Assembly (NCBI GenBank): GCA_017794825.1
Contig: CP051237.1
Coordinates: forward strand, 2,108,001 to 2,172,000
Direction of reading: 5' to 3'
Length of the DNA: 64,000 nucleotides
Source: Pararhizobium sp.
Lineage (GTDB): Bacteria > Pseudomonadota > Alphaproteobacteria > Rhizobiales > Rhizobiaceae
The notes below the pieces were generated by a model. The model saw nothing but the letters and a program-made list of their open reading frames with translations, was not told the DNA's origin and searched no databases. Below, one piece after another: positions 24,237 through 32,887 of the stretch. Within the stretch, counting starts at the first letter, position 1, and the number at the start of each line of letters is the position of its first letter. The position numbers were made by a program, and so were the translations under genes.

Positions 24237-25023
24237 ACCGTTTCTCTACCTGAAGAACGTCACAAAGCGCTTTTCGCTCCACGACCGGAACGTCACCGCC
24301 CTGTCGACCACATCGCTGACGATCGCGGAAGGCGAGTTCGTCTGTCTGCTGGGTCCATCGGGCTGCGGAAAATCGACGCTGCTGCGTCTCGTCGCGGGTT
24401 TCGAAACGCCCAGCGAGGGCGAGATTTTCTTTCAGGGCAGGAAAGTCGGCGAACCCGGCCCCGAACGCGGGATGGTGTTTCAGGACTATGCGCTTTTTCC
24501 CTGGCTCACCGTGCGCCAGAACGTGGAGTTCGGACCACGAGCGCGCGGCCTCAAACGGAGCGACGTAGAAGCAACGGCGCAGAGATTCCTGGAGATGGTC
24601 GGGCTGGAAGCCTTCTCGGACGCCTGGCCGCGGCAATTGTCCGGCGGCATGCGGCAAAGAGTGGCGATTGCCCGGGTGCTCGCCAATGACGCCAGGCTTG
24701 TGCTGATGGACGAACCTTTCGGCGCGCTGGACGCAATGACGCGCGAGCATCTCCAGAAGGAACTGCTGACGATCTGTCGCCAGACCGGTCTGACGGCGCT
24801 GTTCGTCACGCACTCGATCGAGGAGGCCGTCATGCTCGGGTCGCGCGTGCTGGTCATGTCGACCGGGCCGGGTCGCGTGGTCTCGGACAAACGCATCGAT
24901 TTATCGCATCCGCGCGACCCGACCAGCGCCCGGTTCAACGCTATCCGACGGGCGTTGAGCGAGACGCTCTACGGCGCGCCCGACGCAGACCACGAGACCG
25001 ATCTATTCAAGAAAGAAGCATGA
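24223..25023 (+). CDS. ABC transporter ATP-binding protein (SsuB/TauB-like)
   Basis: The 266-residue ATPase shows Walker [15 protein letters not shown], a Q loop in MVFQDYALFPWL, the signature LSGGMRQR, Walker B LVLMDEPFGALD and the switch His in FVTHSIEEAV. It energises the importer encoded just upstream. Length and sequence fit the nitrate/sulfonate ATPase branch. The RidA genes follow after 10 bases. Confidence 0.93.
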   Translation: MTMTEPFLYLKNVTKRFSLHDRNVTALSTTSLTIAEGEFVCLLGPSGCGKSTLLRLVAGFETPSEGEIFFQGRKVGEPGPERGMVFQDYALFPWLTVRQNVEFGPRARGLKRSDVEATAQRFLEMVGLEAFSDAWPRQLSGGMRQRVAIARVLANDARLVLMDEPFGALDAMTREHLQKELLTICRQTGLTALFVTHSIEEAVMLGSRVLVMSTGPGRVVSDKRIDLSHPRDPTSARFNAIRRALSETLYGAPDADHETDLFKKEA

Positions 25024-25033
25024 GGAAACGACC

Positions 25034-25519
25034 ATGAATGAAGGGATGCTTGTCCAGTCCGCGGAGCAGCGCCTGGAGGAACTGAACATCGAACTGCCAC
25101 AGATGCCGGTTCCCATCGCGAATTTCGTTCCCTACCGGATGGAGGACGACATGATCTGGCTCTCCGGACAGGTCTGCGAATGGAACGGCGTGGTCACCCA
25201 TACGGGCAAGATCGGAGAGACCCATGACCTGGAGGCCGGACAGGCGGCCGCCCGCGTGTGCGGATTGAATCTTATCTCGGTTCTTCGCTTCGCGCTCGAC
25301 GGCGATCTGGATCGTGTGGCCGGCTGCATGAGAGTGGGGGGATTTGTCCATTGCACGCCGGATTTTCCGTCTGTTCCGATGGTGATCAACGGGGCGTCGA
25401 ACCTGTTTCACGAACTCTTCGGTCCGGAGATCGGCGCTCACACGCGCACCGCCGTCGGCGTAATGCAATTGCCGCGCGGCGCGTCGGTCGAAGTGGATGC
25501 GATCTTCCGTGTCCGCTGA
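25034..25519 (+). CDS. RidA-family protein, first of a tandem pair
   Basis: The 161-residue protein belongs to the YjgF/RidA fold: FVPYRMEDDMIWLSGQV, ETHDLEAGQAAARVCGLNLISVL, GGFVHCTPDF and the C-terminal TRTAVGVMQLPRGASVEVDAI. The Arg in HTRTAVGV is at the place of the RidA Arg that holds the substrate carboxylate. RidA proteins hydrolyse reactive enamine/imine intermediates. It lies 10 bases after the ABC ATPase gene, which suggests imine or enamine chemistry during use of the imported compound. Confidence 0.82.
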   Translation: MNEGMLVQSAEQRLEELNIELPQMPVPIANFVPYRMEDDMIWLSGQVCEWNGVVTHTGKIGETHDLEAGQAAARVCGLNLISVLRFALDGDLDRVAGCMRVGGFVHCTPDFPSVPMVINGASNLFHELFGPEIGAHTRTAVGVMQLPRGASVEVDAIFRVR

Positions 25520-26048
25520 GACTTGCGAAACGAGCGAATTCGAGCAGCGCGTGACGGAGTTTGTCAGCGCGCAAGGCCTCTCGTTGCCGCTGGTGTTGCG
25601 GCCGCTTCCGACCTTCGTTCCGTGGAGGCTGTCACGTGGCATGCTGTTCCTGTCCGGACAGGCGTGCCTGGACGCGAACGGCCCCTTGGCGACGGGTCCT
25701 GTCCGGCGACTGGACGCATATGACGGTCGCCTCGACGCGGCTCTTACCCTTTGCGCCCTCAATCTGCTTGCAGCAACCGTCGAAGCTTCGCTGAAGGAGG
25801 CCGTCATTCCCGTTCGATGGCTGCAATTACGTTTCTTCGTCCGGACGGAAATCGCGCTTCCCGAAGAGCGGTTCGAGAAGGTGGCGCAGTTCCTTCAGGA
25901 AGCCGTTTCAACAGAGGCGCAGCCTATTGCGCCGACGATCGTCGGCGTTACGCAATTGCCACTGGATTCCACGGCGACAATCGACGGCATCCTGAAATAC
26001 AGTCCGGTGAAGGGGCCCTACAGCGATCACTCCATCTCCACGCCGTAG
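25497..26048 (+). CDS. Divergent RidA-family protein lacking the conserved Arg
   Basis: The 183-residue product aligns by eye with its neighbour: FVPWRLSRGMLFLSGQACL, LDAALTLCALNLLAATVEA, and a C-terminal PTIVGVTQLPLDSTATIDGIL. The position of the substrate-binding Arg is Pro-Thr here, so ordinary enamine deaminase activity is doubtful. A regulatory role or a mixed trimer with the first protein is possible. Its ATG lies inside the end of the preceding gene (23-base overlap); GTG 25509 is an alternative. Its 3' end overlaps the convergent LOG gene by 22 bases. Confidence 0.72.
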   Translation: MRSSVSAETCETSEFEQRVTEFVSAQGLSLPLVLRPLPTFVPWRLSRGMLFLSGQACLDANGPLATGPVRRLDAYDGRLDAALTLCALNLLAATVEASLKEAVIPVRWLQLRFFVRTEIALPEERFEKVAQFLQEAVSTEAQPIAPTIVGVTQLPLDSTATIDGILKYSPVKGPYSDHSISTP

Positions 26049-26878
26049 CGCTCGGCGATGATCGACCAGGCCTCCTCGGCCGTTTCGACGAAGCTGATCA
26101 GGTCCAGATCCTCCGGGGCGATGGTGCCGAAATCGGCCAGCTCCCTGAAATTGACGACGCGGTTCCAGAACTCCGCGCCGAACAGGATCACCGGAACCCT
26201 GTCCATGCGTTCGGTCTGGATGAGCGTCAACGTCTCGAAGAGCTCGTCCATGGTGCCGAAGCCGCCCGGGAAAACGGCGACCGCCTTGGCGCGCATCATG
26301 AAATGCATCTTGCGAATGGCGAAATAGTGGAAATTGAAGCAGAGCTCCGGATCGATGTAGCGGTTGGGCGCCTGCTCGTGCGGCAGGACGATGTTGAGAC
26401 CGATCGACGGGGCCTCGATTTCCGAAGCGCCGCGATTGCCGGCCTCCATGACGCCCGGTCCGCCGCCGGTCATGACGACGAATTCGCTGTAGCCGGACAG
26501 GGCGGAATGCCGCGAGCAGAGGCCTGCGAACTTGCGCGCCTCTTCGTAGTAGACGGACGCCGCGGTGAGATTGCGCCACTGGGTTTCGTTGCGCGCGGCA
26601 GTGGGCTTTTCTCCCGGCGCCGGTATGCGCGCGCCGCCCTGGATGACGACGGTCGATTTGACGCCGCGCTCGCTGAGCAGCATTTCCGGCTTCAGAAGCT
26701 CGAGCTGCAGCCGCACCGGCCGCAACTCCTCCCGGCACATGAAATCCTCGTCGGCGAAGGCGAGACGATAGGCGGGCGCGGTCGTTTGCGGCGTCGAGGG
26801 CGTCTTCCGGGCGCGTATCGTGTCGGTCCGGGATGTCGGAAGCGGATCCCAGTTCTCTGTCTTTGGTGTGAAACTCAT
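26027..26878 (-). CDS. LOG-family (lysine decarboxylase-like) nucleotide-hydrolase protein
   Basis: The 283-residue protein has the LOG family motif PGGFGTMDELFE together with VMTGGGPGVMEAGNRGA and FNFHYFAIRKMHFMM. Family members hydrolyse cytokinin or other nucleoside 5'-monophosphates to base and ribose phosphate, despite the old lysine decarboxylase name. The N-terminal 80 residues are longer than in plant LOG and match the large bacterial subgroup. The ATG at 26878 follows AAAGGAAAATCC. An earlier open frame is not supported. It is divergent from dapD. Confidence 0.85.
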   Translation of the reverse strand: MSFTPKTENWDPLPTSRTDTIRARKTPSTPQTTAPAYRLAFADEDFMCREELRPVRLQLELLKPEMLLSERGVKSTVVIQGGARIPAPGEKPTAARNETQWRNLTAASVYYEEARKFAGLCSRHSALSGYSEFVVMTGGGPGVMEAGNRGASEIEAPSIGLNIVLPHEQAPNRYIDPELCFNFHYFAIRKMHFMMRAKAVAVFPGGFGTMDELFETLTLIQTERMDRVPVILFGAEFWNRVVNFRELADFGTIAPEDLDLISFVETAEEAWSIIAERYGVEME

Positions 26879-27072
26879 GGATTTTCCTTTCGCGATACCG
26901 CCGCCGCCCCGGCGCGCGGGCCGCTGATTGACGCCCCGCTTTTCCTCCCTTAGTAGCTTGTCCGCAGACATAGCGCGGCCAGCGCATGACCGGCGCCAGC
27001 CTATCATGGCCTGTTCCGGCCGACCGCCAGAATAACGCCCCGACCGTTAAGGAAACCTCCAAGGAATACACA

Positions 27073-27927
27073 ATGAGCAGAACAGACCTCGCCGCACTGG
27101 AAAAGACGATCGACGACGCCTTCGAGAACCGCGATTCCGTTGGCACATCGACGCGGGGCGAGATCCGCGACGCCGTCGGGGAAGCCCTGAACCTGCTCGA
27201 TAGCGGCGCGGCGCGCGTCGCCGAACGGGCCGACAGCGGCGAGTGGACCGTCAATCAGTGGCTGAAGAAGGCGGTGCTTCTGTCTTTCCGGCTCAATCCG
27301 ATGGACGTCATCAAAGGCGGGCCCGGCGACGCGCACTGGTGGGACAAGATCCCGTCCAAGTTCGAGGGCTGGAGCGCGCACGAGTTCGAACGCGCCGGAT
27401 TCAGGGCCGTGCCGCACTGCATCGTACGCCGCTCGGCCTATATCGCGCCGAATGTGGTTCTGATGCCCTCCTTCGTCAATCTCGGCGCTTATGTCGGCGA
27501 GGGAACGATGGTCGACACCTGGGCGACCGTCGGCTCCTGCGCGCAGATCGGCAGACACGTTCACCTGTCGGGCGGCGTCGGCATCGGCGGCGTGCTTGAG
27601 CCGCTGCAGGCCGGGCCGGTGATCATCGAGGACAACTGCTTCATCGGCGCCCGCTCGGAAGTCGTCGAAGGCTGCATCGTGCGCGAAGGCTCGGTGCTCG
27701 GCATGGGCGTCTATATCGGTCAGTCGACGCGCATCGTCGACCGCGAGAGCGGCGAGGTTTTCTACGGCGAGGTTCCGCCCTATTCCGTCGTCGTCGCAGG
27801 CTCCATGCCGGGCAGCACGGATACGGGCAACAAGGCCGCGCCGCATCTCTACTGCGCGGTGATCGTCAAGCGGGTGGACGAAAAGACGCGCTCCAAGACC
27901 GGCATCAACGAATTGCTGCGGGCCTGA
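27073..27927 (+). CDS. dapD: 2,3,4,5-tetrahydropyridine-2,6-dicarboxylate N-succinyltransferase
   Basis: The 284-residue enzyme has an alpha-helical N-terminus ([16 protein letters not shown]) and then a left-handed beta-helix of hexapeptide repeats ([55 protein letters not shown]). DapD succinylates tetrahydrodipicolinate in the diaminopimelate/lysine pathway. AAGGAATACACA precedes the ATG at 27073; the longer open frame upstream overlaps the promoter region. dapE follows with one small gene between. Confidence 0.96.
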   Translation: MSRTDLAALEKTIDDAFENRDSVGTSTRGEIRDAVGEALNLLDSGAARVAERADSGEWTVNQWLKKAVLLSFRLNPMDVIKGGPGDAHWWDKIPSKFEGWSAHEFERAGFRAVPHCIVRRSAYIAPNVVLMPSFVNLGAYVGEGTMVDTWATVGSCAQIGRHVHLSGGVGIGGVLEPLQAGPVIIEDNCFIGARSEVVEGCIVREGSVLGMGVYIGQSTRIVDRESGEVFYGEVPPYSVVVAGSMPGSTDTGNKAAPHLYCAVIVKRVDEKTRSKTGINELLRA

Positions 27928-27956
27928 CCGGCGGATCGAAAGGACACGGGAGACCG

Positions 27957-28325
27957 ATGAAACCGGACATGCGATGGGTCTTCCTCGGTTTTTCCGGGCG
28001 GCTTAGCCGCCTTCCCTATCTGCTCGGTTTGCTGTTCCTTCTGACGATCGGCTTTCTGATCTACAATCAGTTAGGCCCTTCGACGGAAAACAGCCTGCGC
28101 CAGGGCTCTTGGACACTCGTCTTGTTCGGATATTCAGCCGTCTCAGTCTGGTCGTCCTTCGCGCTTGCGGTCAAGCGACTGCACGATATCGGCATACCCG
28201 GTCCGGTTTCCTTGACGCTGTTGCTTCCTGTCGTGTCTTTGTTGGTGTTCGTTGGCCTGTGCCTGTGGCCGGGCGCCGCCGGCGCCAACTCTTATGGCGA
28301 CGAAACGAACCGGCCAAAGAGCTGA
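27957..28325 (+). CDS. DUF805 family inner membrane protein
   Basis: The 122-residue protein reads FLGFSGRLSRLPYLLGLLF at the start, followed by further hydrophobic helices and the conserved AVKRLHDIGIPG before the third helix. It ends with the GANSYGDE tail typical of DUF805. The function is unknown. It is placed 29 bases after dapD and 49 bases before dapE, so it is probably cotranscribed with the lysine genes. Confidence 0.87.
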   Translation: MKPDMRWVFLGFSGRLSRLPYLLGLLFLLTIGFLIYNQLGPSTENSLRQGSWTLVLFGYSAVSVWSSFALAVKRLHDIGIPGPVSLTLLLPVVSLLVFVGLCLWPGAAGANSYGDETNRPKS

Positions 28326-28374
28326 CCAAAGCTGCGGTGATGACAAATCGCGCCGAGTTGGATAATCCATCGCA

Positions 28375-29568
28375 ATGACTTCATCAGACCCGATCGAAAA
28401 TCTCGCCGCGCTCATCCGCTGCGCCTCCGTCACGCCGCAGGACGACGGCGCGCTTGGCTGCCTGCAAGCGATGCTCGAACCTCTCGGCTTTTCGGGCGAC
28501 CGCCTTGTCTTCGAGGACACGAATACGCCGGCGATCGACAATCTCTATGCGCGGCTGGGCCGCAGCGGTCCGCATCTGATGTTCGCCGGCCACACGGACG
28601 TGGTGCCGCCGGGCGACGAGGCCGCCTGGACGCATCCGCCATTCGCGGCGGCGATCGCCGACGGCCGGATATACGGTCGCGGCGCCGTCGACATGAAGGG
28701 CGGCATCGCCTGTTTCGTCGCCGCGACAGCGCGATTTATCGAAGCGCACGGCAAGCCGGAAGGCTCGATCTCGCTGCTGATCACCGGCGACGAGGAAGGC
28801 CCCGCCGTCAACGGCACGGTCAAGCTCCTGGAATGGGCGGCCGGCAAGGGCGAACGCTGGGACGGCTGCATTGTGGGCGAGCCGACGAACCCGCAAGCCC
28901 TCGGCGACATGATCAAGATCGGGCGGCGCGGCTCGCTGAGCGGCCGGATCACCGTCAACGGCGTTCAGGGCCACGTGGCCTATCCGCACCTCGCCGACAA
29001 TCCGCTGCGCGCGCTGACGCCAATGCTGGACGCGCTCATGAACCCGCCGCTGGACGCGGGCACGGACGCGTTTCCGCCGACCAATCTGGAAGTCACCACC
29101 GTCGACGTCGGCAATCCGGCGCTGAACGTCATTCCGGCGAGCGCGCGGGCAAGCTTCAATATCCGGTTCAACGACACGTGGACCGGAGATACGCTGCGCG
29201 CCGAGATCGAGCGCCGGCTGGAAAAGGCGGCGCTCGACGACGGATTGCGGCCCGGCCGCGGCCCGGCCGACTATGCGCTGGAATGGGTCGATCGCGTGAG
29301 CCCCGTGTTTCTGACCCGCGACGAGGCGCTGATCGGCGCGATGCGCGATGCGGTGAAAACGGTCACGGACCGCGAGCCTGCGCTCTCCACCACCGGCGGC
29401 ACGTCCGACGCCCGCTTCATCAAGGATTACTGTCCGGTGCTGGAATTCGGCCTCGTCGGCGACACCATGCACATGGTCGATGAGAATGCGGCGATCGACG
29501 ATCTCGAAGGGCTGACGAAGATCTATCTCGCCTTCCTCGAACGCTGGTTCGGCAAGACGCCGCGATGA
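28375..29568 (+). CDS. dapE: Succinyl-diaminopimelate desuccinylase
   Basis: The 397-residue M20 metallopeptidase has the zinc-site motifs FAGHTDVVPPGD, GRGAVDMKGGIACFV and ITGDEEGPAVNG, the hinge domain beginning GRRGSLSGRITVNGVQGH, and the C-terminal TTGGTSDARF and His in MHMVDE. It removes succinate from N-succinyl-LL-diaminopimelate. It partners DapD encoded about 450 bases upstream. Its stop overlaps the next start (ATGA). Confidence 0.96.
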   Translation: MTSSDPIENLAALIRCASVTPQDDGALGCLQAMLEPLGFSGDRLVFEDTNTPAIDNLYARLGRSGPHLMFAGHTDVVPPGDEAAWTHPPFAAAIADGRIYGRGAVDMKGGIACFVAATARFIEAHGKPEGSISLLITGDEEGPAVNGTVKLLEWAAGKGERWDGCIVGEPTNPQALGDMIKIGRRGSLSGRITVNGVQGHVAYPHLADNPLRALTPMLDALMNPPLDAGTDAFPPTNLEVTTVDVGNPALNVIPASARASFNIRFNDTWTGDTLRAEIERRLEKAALDDGLRPGRGPADYALEWVDRVSPVFLTRDEALIGAMRDAVKTVTDREPALSTTGGTSDARFIKDYCPVLEFGLVGDTMHMVDENAAIDDLEGLTKIYLAFLERWFGKTPR

Positions 29569-30134
29569 TCCCTTCCCTGGACGAAGTCGGACACTATCTG
29601 CGCGGCGTCTGGCTGCTGATACGCAACGACCCGGCGGGCATGCAGTATCTCGACTTCAGCAATCGCGGCTTCTGGCGCTCCTTCTGGGCCTATTTCTACA
29701 CGCTGCCGGTCTATATCTATTCCTGGGTCGACCAGTACAACGCATACTGTATCGAATATCCGGATGCATCACCGGGCCTCGGCTTCTTTCTGCGCGAGGC
29801 CGTGCAAAGCGCGCTGGTGATCGCGTCATTTCTGGCGCTGCTCGCCCTGCTTTCGCGACCCCTCGGCTTCAGCCATCGTTTCGGACACTGGCTGATCGCG
29901 TCCAACTGGTACGGGCTCGCCTTTTCCTATGTGCTGACCGCGCCGCAGGTGCTCCACCGCTTCATGCCGGACTCATCGCTGCCGGCCCTGCTGACGTTCA
30001 CGCTGATCGTCTTCACCGTCTGGGCGAGCTTCCGCATCTATCGCCGCGTGCTTGCGGACAACGTACCCGTCGCGATCTTCATCATCGCGATAGAGTTCGG
30101 CTGGGCGTTCCTGACTTTCTACCTGTTCGGATAG
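29565..30134 (+). CDS. Conserved hypothetical inner membrane protein
   Basis: The 189-residue product starts MIPSLDEVGHYLRGVWLLIR, with a short amphipathic part and then four hydrophobic helices (residues about 42-55, 80-97, 135-152 and 168-188). I do not recognise a domain of known function. A gene like this follows dapE in several rhizobia, and the four-base overlap with dapE here implies coupled translation. It converges with arsC at a two-base gap. Confidence 0.72.
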   Translation: MIPSLDEVGHYLRGVWLLIRNDPAGMQYLDFSNRGFWRSFWAYFYTLPVYIYSWVDQYNAYCIEYPDASPGLGFFLREAVQSALVIASFLALLALLSRPLGFSHRFGHWLIASNWYGLAFSYVLTAPQVLHRFMPDSSLPALLTFTLIVFTVWASFRIYRRVLADNVPVAIFIIAIEFGWAFLTFYLFG

Positions 30135-30136
30135 GT

Positions 30137-30538
30137 CTATTTGCGAACGACCTCGCCGTCTTCCTTGGCGAAGGCGCCGATATCCGGATTGTCCAGAAGC
30201 TCCAGCACCTTTTCCGAAGGCCGGCACAGAGCAGTCCCCTTCTGCGTCACGACCACCGGCCGGTTCATCAGGATAGGATGCTCGACCATGAAGTCGATCA
30301 ACTGATCGTCGCTCCACTTCGGATCGTCGAGACCGAGCTCGTCATACGGCGTTCCCTTGCGGCGCAGGAGATCACGCACGGGCATGTCCATGGCGGCGAT
30401 CAATTCGACGAGCTTGTCGCGGCCCGGCGGCGTTTTCAGATATTCGATGACCTCCGGCTCGACGCCGGACTGCCGGATCATCGCCAGCGTGTTGCGCGAC
30501 GTGCCGCATGCGGGGTTGTGGTAGATGGTGACTGACAT
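30137..30538 (-). CDS. arsC: Glutaredoxin-dependent arsenate reductase (ArsC family)
   Basis: The 133-residue protein has the ArsC motif HNPACGTSRNTLAMI with the catalytic Cys at about 11, and the C-terminal arginines around HPILMNRPVV and CRPSEKVLELL. The family reduces arsenate to arsenite using glutathione/glutaredoxin. Closely related Spx/YffB proteins are the alternative, but the CGTSR loop and the RP motif favour ArsC. No arsenite pump or ArsR is nearby. It is 10 bases downstream of truA. Confidence 0.88.
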   Translation of the reverse strand: MSVTIYHNPACGTSRNTLAMIRQSGVEPEVIEYLKTPPGRDKLVELIAAMDMPVRDLLRRKGTPYDELGLDDPKWSDDQLIDFMVEHPILMNRPVVVTQKGTALCRPSEKVLELLDNPDIGAFAKEDGEVVRK

Positions 30539-30548
30539 CGCTTTGTCC

Positions 30549-31292
30549 TCAGTAGTCGACTCTCAGAAAATACAGGCCTTCGGGGCCCGCAACCGATCCG
30601 CAGGCGGCCCGATCGCGCGCTTCAAGCGCCGTCTTGACGTCTTCCGGCGTCCAGGACCCCTCGCCGACCATCCGCAACGTGCCCGCAAAGGAGCGGATCT
30701 GGTTGTGCAGGAAGGACCGCGCCGAGGCGTGGATCATCACAGTATCGCCGTCGCGTGTGACATCCAGACGATCAAGCGACTTGACCGGATCCTTCGCCTG
30801 GCACTGGACCGAGCGGAAGGTCGTGAAATCGTGACGCCCGACGAGCAGCTGGGCCGCCTCGTGCATCGCAGCGTGATCCAAAGGACGCGGCGCCCACAGA
30901 GCATGCTTCCGCTCCAGCGCCAGAGGCGCAGGCCGGTTGACGATGCGATAGACATAGTGACGCGCGACGGCGGAGAACCGGGCGTCGAAATCGGCCTCGG
31001 CCGGCATGGCCTCGATGATGGCGATCGTGTCGCCCGCCTGACCGAGATGGGCGTTGAGCGCATTGCGAACGGTTTCCGCCGGCCACTGCTTTTGAAAGTC
31101 GAGATGGGCGACCTGGCCGAGCGCGTGCACGCCGGCGTCGGTGCGCCCGGCGCCGCGCACCGTGATCGTCTCGCCGGTGAATTTCAGCGCGGCTTCCTCG
31201 ATGGCGCTCTGGATGGAGCGGCCATTGTCCTGCCGCTGCCAGCCGACATAGCCCGTGCCGTCATATTCGACAGTCAGGCGATAGCGCGGCAT
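30549..31292 (-). CDS. truA: tRNA pseudouridine(38-40) synthase
   Basis: The 247-residue enzyme starts [20 protein letters not shown] and has catalytic Asp52 in [12 protein letters not shown]. Further TruA hallmarks are [12 protein letters not shown] and [13 protein letters not shown]. It isomerises uridines in the anticodon arm at positions 38-40. The ATG shares one base with the fmt stop (TGATG). A long open frame continuing upstream is only the out-of-frame shadow of fmt. Confidence 0.96.
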   Translation of the reverse strand: MPRYRLTVEYDGTGYVGWQRQDNGRSIQSAIEEAALKFTGETITVRGAGRTDAGVHALGQVAHLDFQKQWPAETVRNALNAHLGQAGDTIAIIEAMPAEADFDARFSAVARHYVYRIVNRPAPLALERKHALWAPRPLDHAAMHEAAQLLVGRHDFTTFRSVQCQAKDPVKSLDRLDVTRDGDTVMIHASARSFLHNQIRSFAGTLRMVGEGSWTPEDVKTALEARDRAACGSVAGPEGLYFLRVDY

Positions 31293-32221
31293 CAGCCGAT
31301 CACCGCGCCGGGACCGACGGCGGCGCCGCGCAGGAAATCCTCCGCCGTCATCGCCTTGCCGCCGGCCTTCTGCAACTCGACGAGCCGGACAGCGCCGTCG
31401 CCGCAGGCGATCGTCAACCGGTCGTCCAGCACGGTTCCGGGCTCGCCGCCGCCTTCGGCCAGTTGCGAGCGCAGCAGCTTGACGCGCTCGGCCTTGCCGC
31501 CGAGGGTCATCTCCGTCCAGGCGCCGGGAAAGGGCGACAGCCCGCGGATCCGGTTGTGAACTTCCTCGGCCGGGCGGGCGAAGTCGATCCGCGTCTCCGC
31601 CTTGCTGATCTTTTCGGCGTAGAGCACGCCGTCGTCCGGTTGCGGGGTCAGGGTCAGCGAATCGCGTTCGAGGGCGGCCATCGCCCGCTGCATCAGGTCC
31701 GCGCCGATCAGCATAAGCCTGTCGTGCAGCTCCCCCGCCGTCATGCCCGGGCCGATCGCAATCCGCTCCTCCATGGCGACGGGGCCTGTGTCGAGCCCTT
31801 CGTCCATCTTCATGACCATGATCCCGGTCTCGTTGTCGCCGGCCATGATCGCCCGCTGAATGGGGGCGGCCCCGCGCCAGCGCGGCAGGAGAGACGCATG
31901 GCCGTTGTAACAGCCGAGGCGCGTTCCCTCCAGAATTGGTTTTGGCAGGAGAAGGCCATAGGCGACGACGACCGCGACATCGGCGTCGAGCGCGCGGAAG
32001 GCTTCCTGCTCGTCTCCGCCTTTCAGGCTCTTCGGGGTTCGCACGGGAAAGCCGAGGATTTCCGCCTGTTGGTGGACTGGCGACTTGACCGTTTCCAGAC
32101 CGCGCCGGCCGCCCGGCCGCGGCGGCTGGGTGTAGACGGCGGCGATCTCGTGACCGTAGCCGGCAAGGGACGCCAGCGTCGGGACGGCGAAATCGGGTGT
32201 CCCCATGTAGATGATGCGCAA
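31292..32221 (-). CDS. fmt: Methionyl-tRNA formyltransferase
   Basis: The 309-residue enzyme begins [16 protein letters not shown]. It carries the catalytic NGH (usually NxH) in [19 protein letters not shown] and the conserved Asp in GLDTGPV. The C-terminal OB-like domain begins about [11 protein letters not shown]. It formylates initiator Met-tRNA. It lies between def and truA on the same strand, the standard order for the formylation/deformylation pair. Confidence 0.96.
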   Translation of the reverse strand: MRIIYMGTPDFAVPTLASLAGYGHEIAAVYTQPPRPGGRRGLETVKSPVHQQAEILGFPVRTPKSLKGGDEQEAFRALDADVAVVVAYGLLLPKPILEGTRLGCYNGHASLLPRWRGAAPIQRAIMAGDNETGIMVMKMDEGLDTGPVAMEERIAIGPGMTAGELHDRLMLIGADLMQRAMAALERDSLTLTPQPDDGVLYAEKISKAETRIDFARPAEEVHNRIRGLSPFPGAWTEMTLGGKAERVKLLRSQLAEGGGEPGTVLDDRLTIACGDGAVRLVELQKAGGKAMTAEDFLRGAAVGPGAVIG

Positions 32222-32260
32222 GGATCGCTCCCGGATGTTTCGTTGCCCGCAGGCGGCCGG

Positions 32261-32785
32261 TCACATCGCCGGCTGGCCGCGGGACTTCGCCAGTTTGGTG
32301 AATTTCCGGATGACCATGTCGCGTTTCAGCTTCGACAGATAGTCGATGAAGAGCACGCCGTTCAGGTGATCGATCTCGTGCTGCAGGCAGGTCGCAAGAA
32401 TGCCTTCGGCCTCGATGGTCTGGCGGACGCCGTCATAGTCGACATAGTCGACGGTCACCGACGCTGGCCGCTCAACCTCGGCGTAATAGTCCGGGATCGA
32501 CAGGCAGCCTTCCTCGTAGACGGACCGCTCGTCCGACGACGCCAGGATCTTCGGATTGAAGAGCACCATCGGCGCCTTTTCCTCGTCGTCGCCGGAACAG
32601 TCGACGACTACTATGTTGCGCGGAACGCCGATCTGGATTCCGGCGAGCCCGATGCCCGGCGCGTCATACATGGTTTCCAGCATGTCGTCGGCGAGCTTGC
32701 GGACGGAATCGTCCACCTGCTCGAAATCCTCTGATTTCTTTCTGAGAACCGGATCGGGAAGAAGAACAATAGGCTTGATGGTCAT
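32261..32785 (-). CDS. def: Peptide deformylase
   Basis: The 174-residue metalloprotease has all three motifs: [10 protein letters not shown] (motif 1, with Gly where Ala is commoner), EGCLS with the metal Cys, and QHEIDHLNG with the two His and catalytic Glu. It removes the formyl group from nascent chains. I start at the ATG at 32785. A GTG three codons upstream is possible. It is divergent from rmuC and 39 bases upstream of fmt. Confidence 0.96.
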   Translation of the reverse strand: MTIKPIVLLPDPVLRKKSEDFEQVDDSVRKLADDMLETMYDAPGIGLAGIQIGVPRNIVVVDCSGDDEEKAPMVLFNPKILASSDERSVYEEGCLSIPDYYAEVERPASVTVDYVDYDGVRQTIEAEGILATCLQHEIDHLNGVLFIDYLSKLKRDMVIRKFTKLAKSRGQPAM

Positions 32786-32887
32786 GGCATGCACTTAAGC
32801 ATTCGGCGCGCCCGGGTCAATTCTCGGGATTGCCCATGTTCCCGTTTTGATCTGGCAATGGCGGGCGAATCAGATAGACTTGGGGCC

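Noticed and set aside
31293..32264. Upstream extension of the truA frame
   Set aside because: It is fmt read in another frame; truA has its conserved start at 31292.
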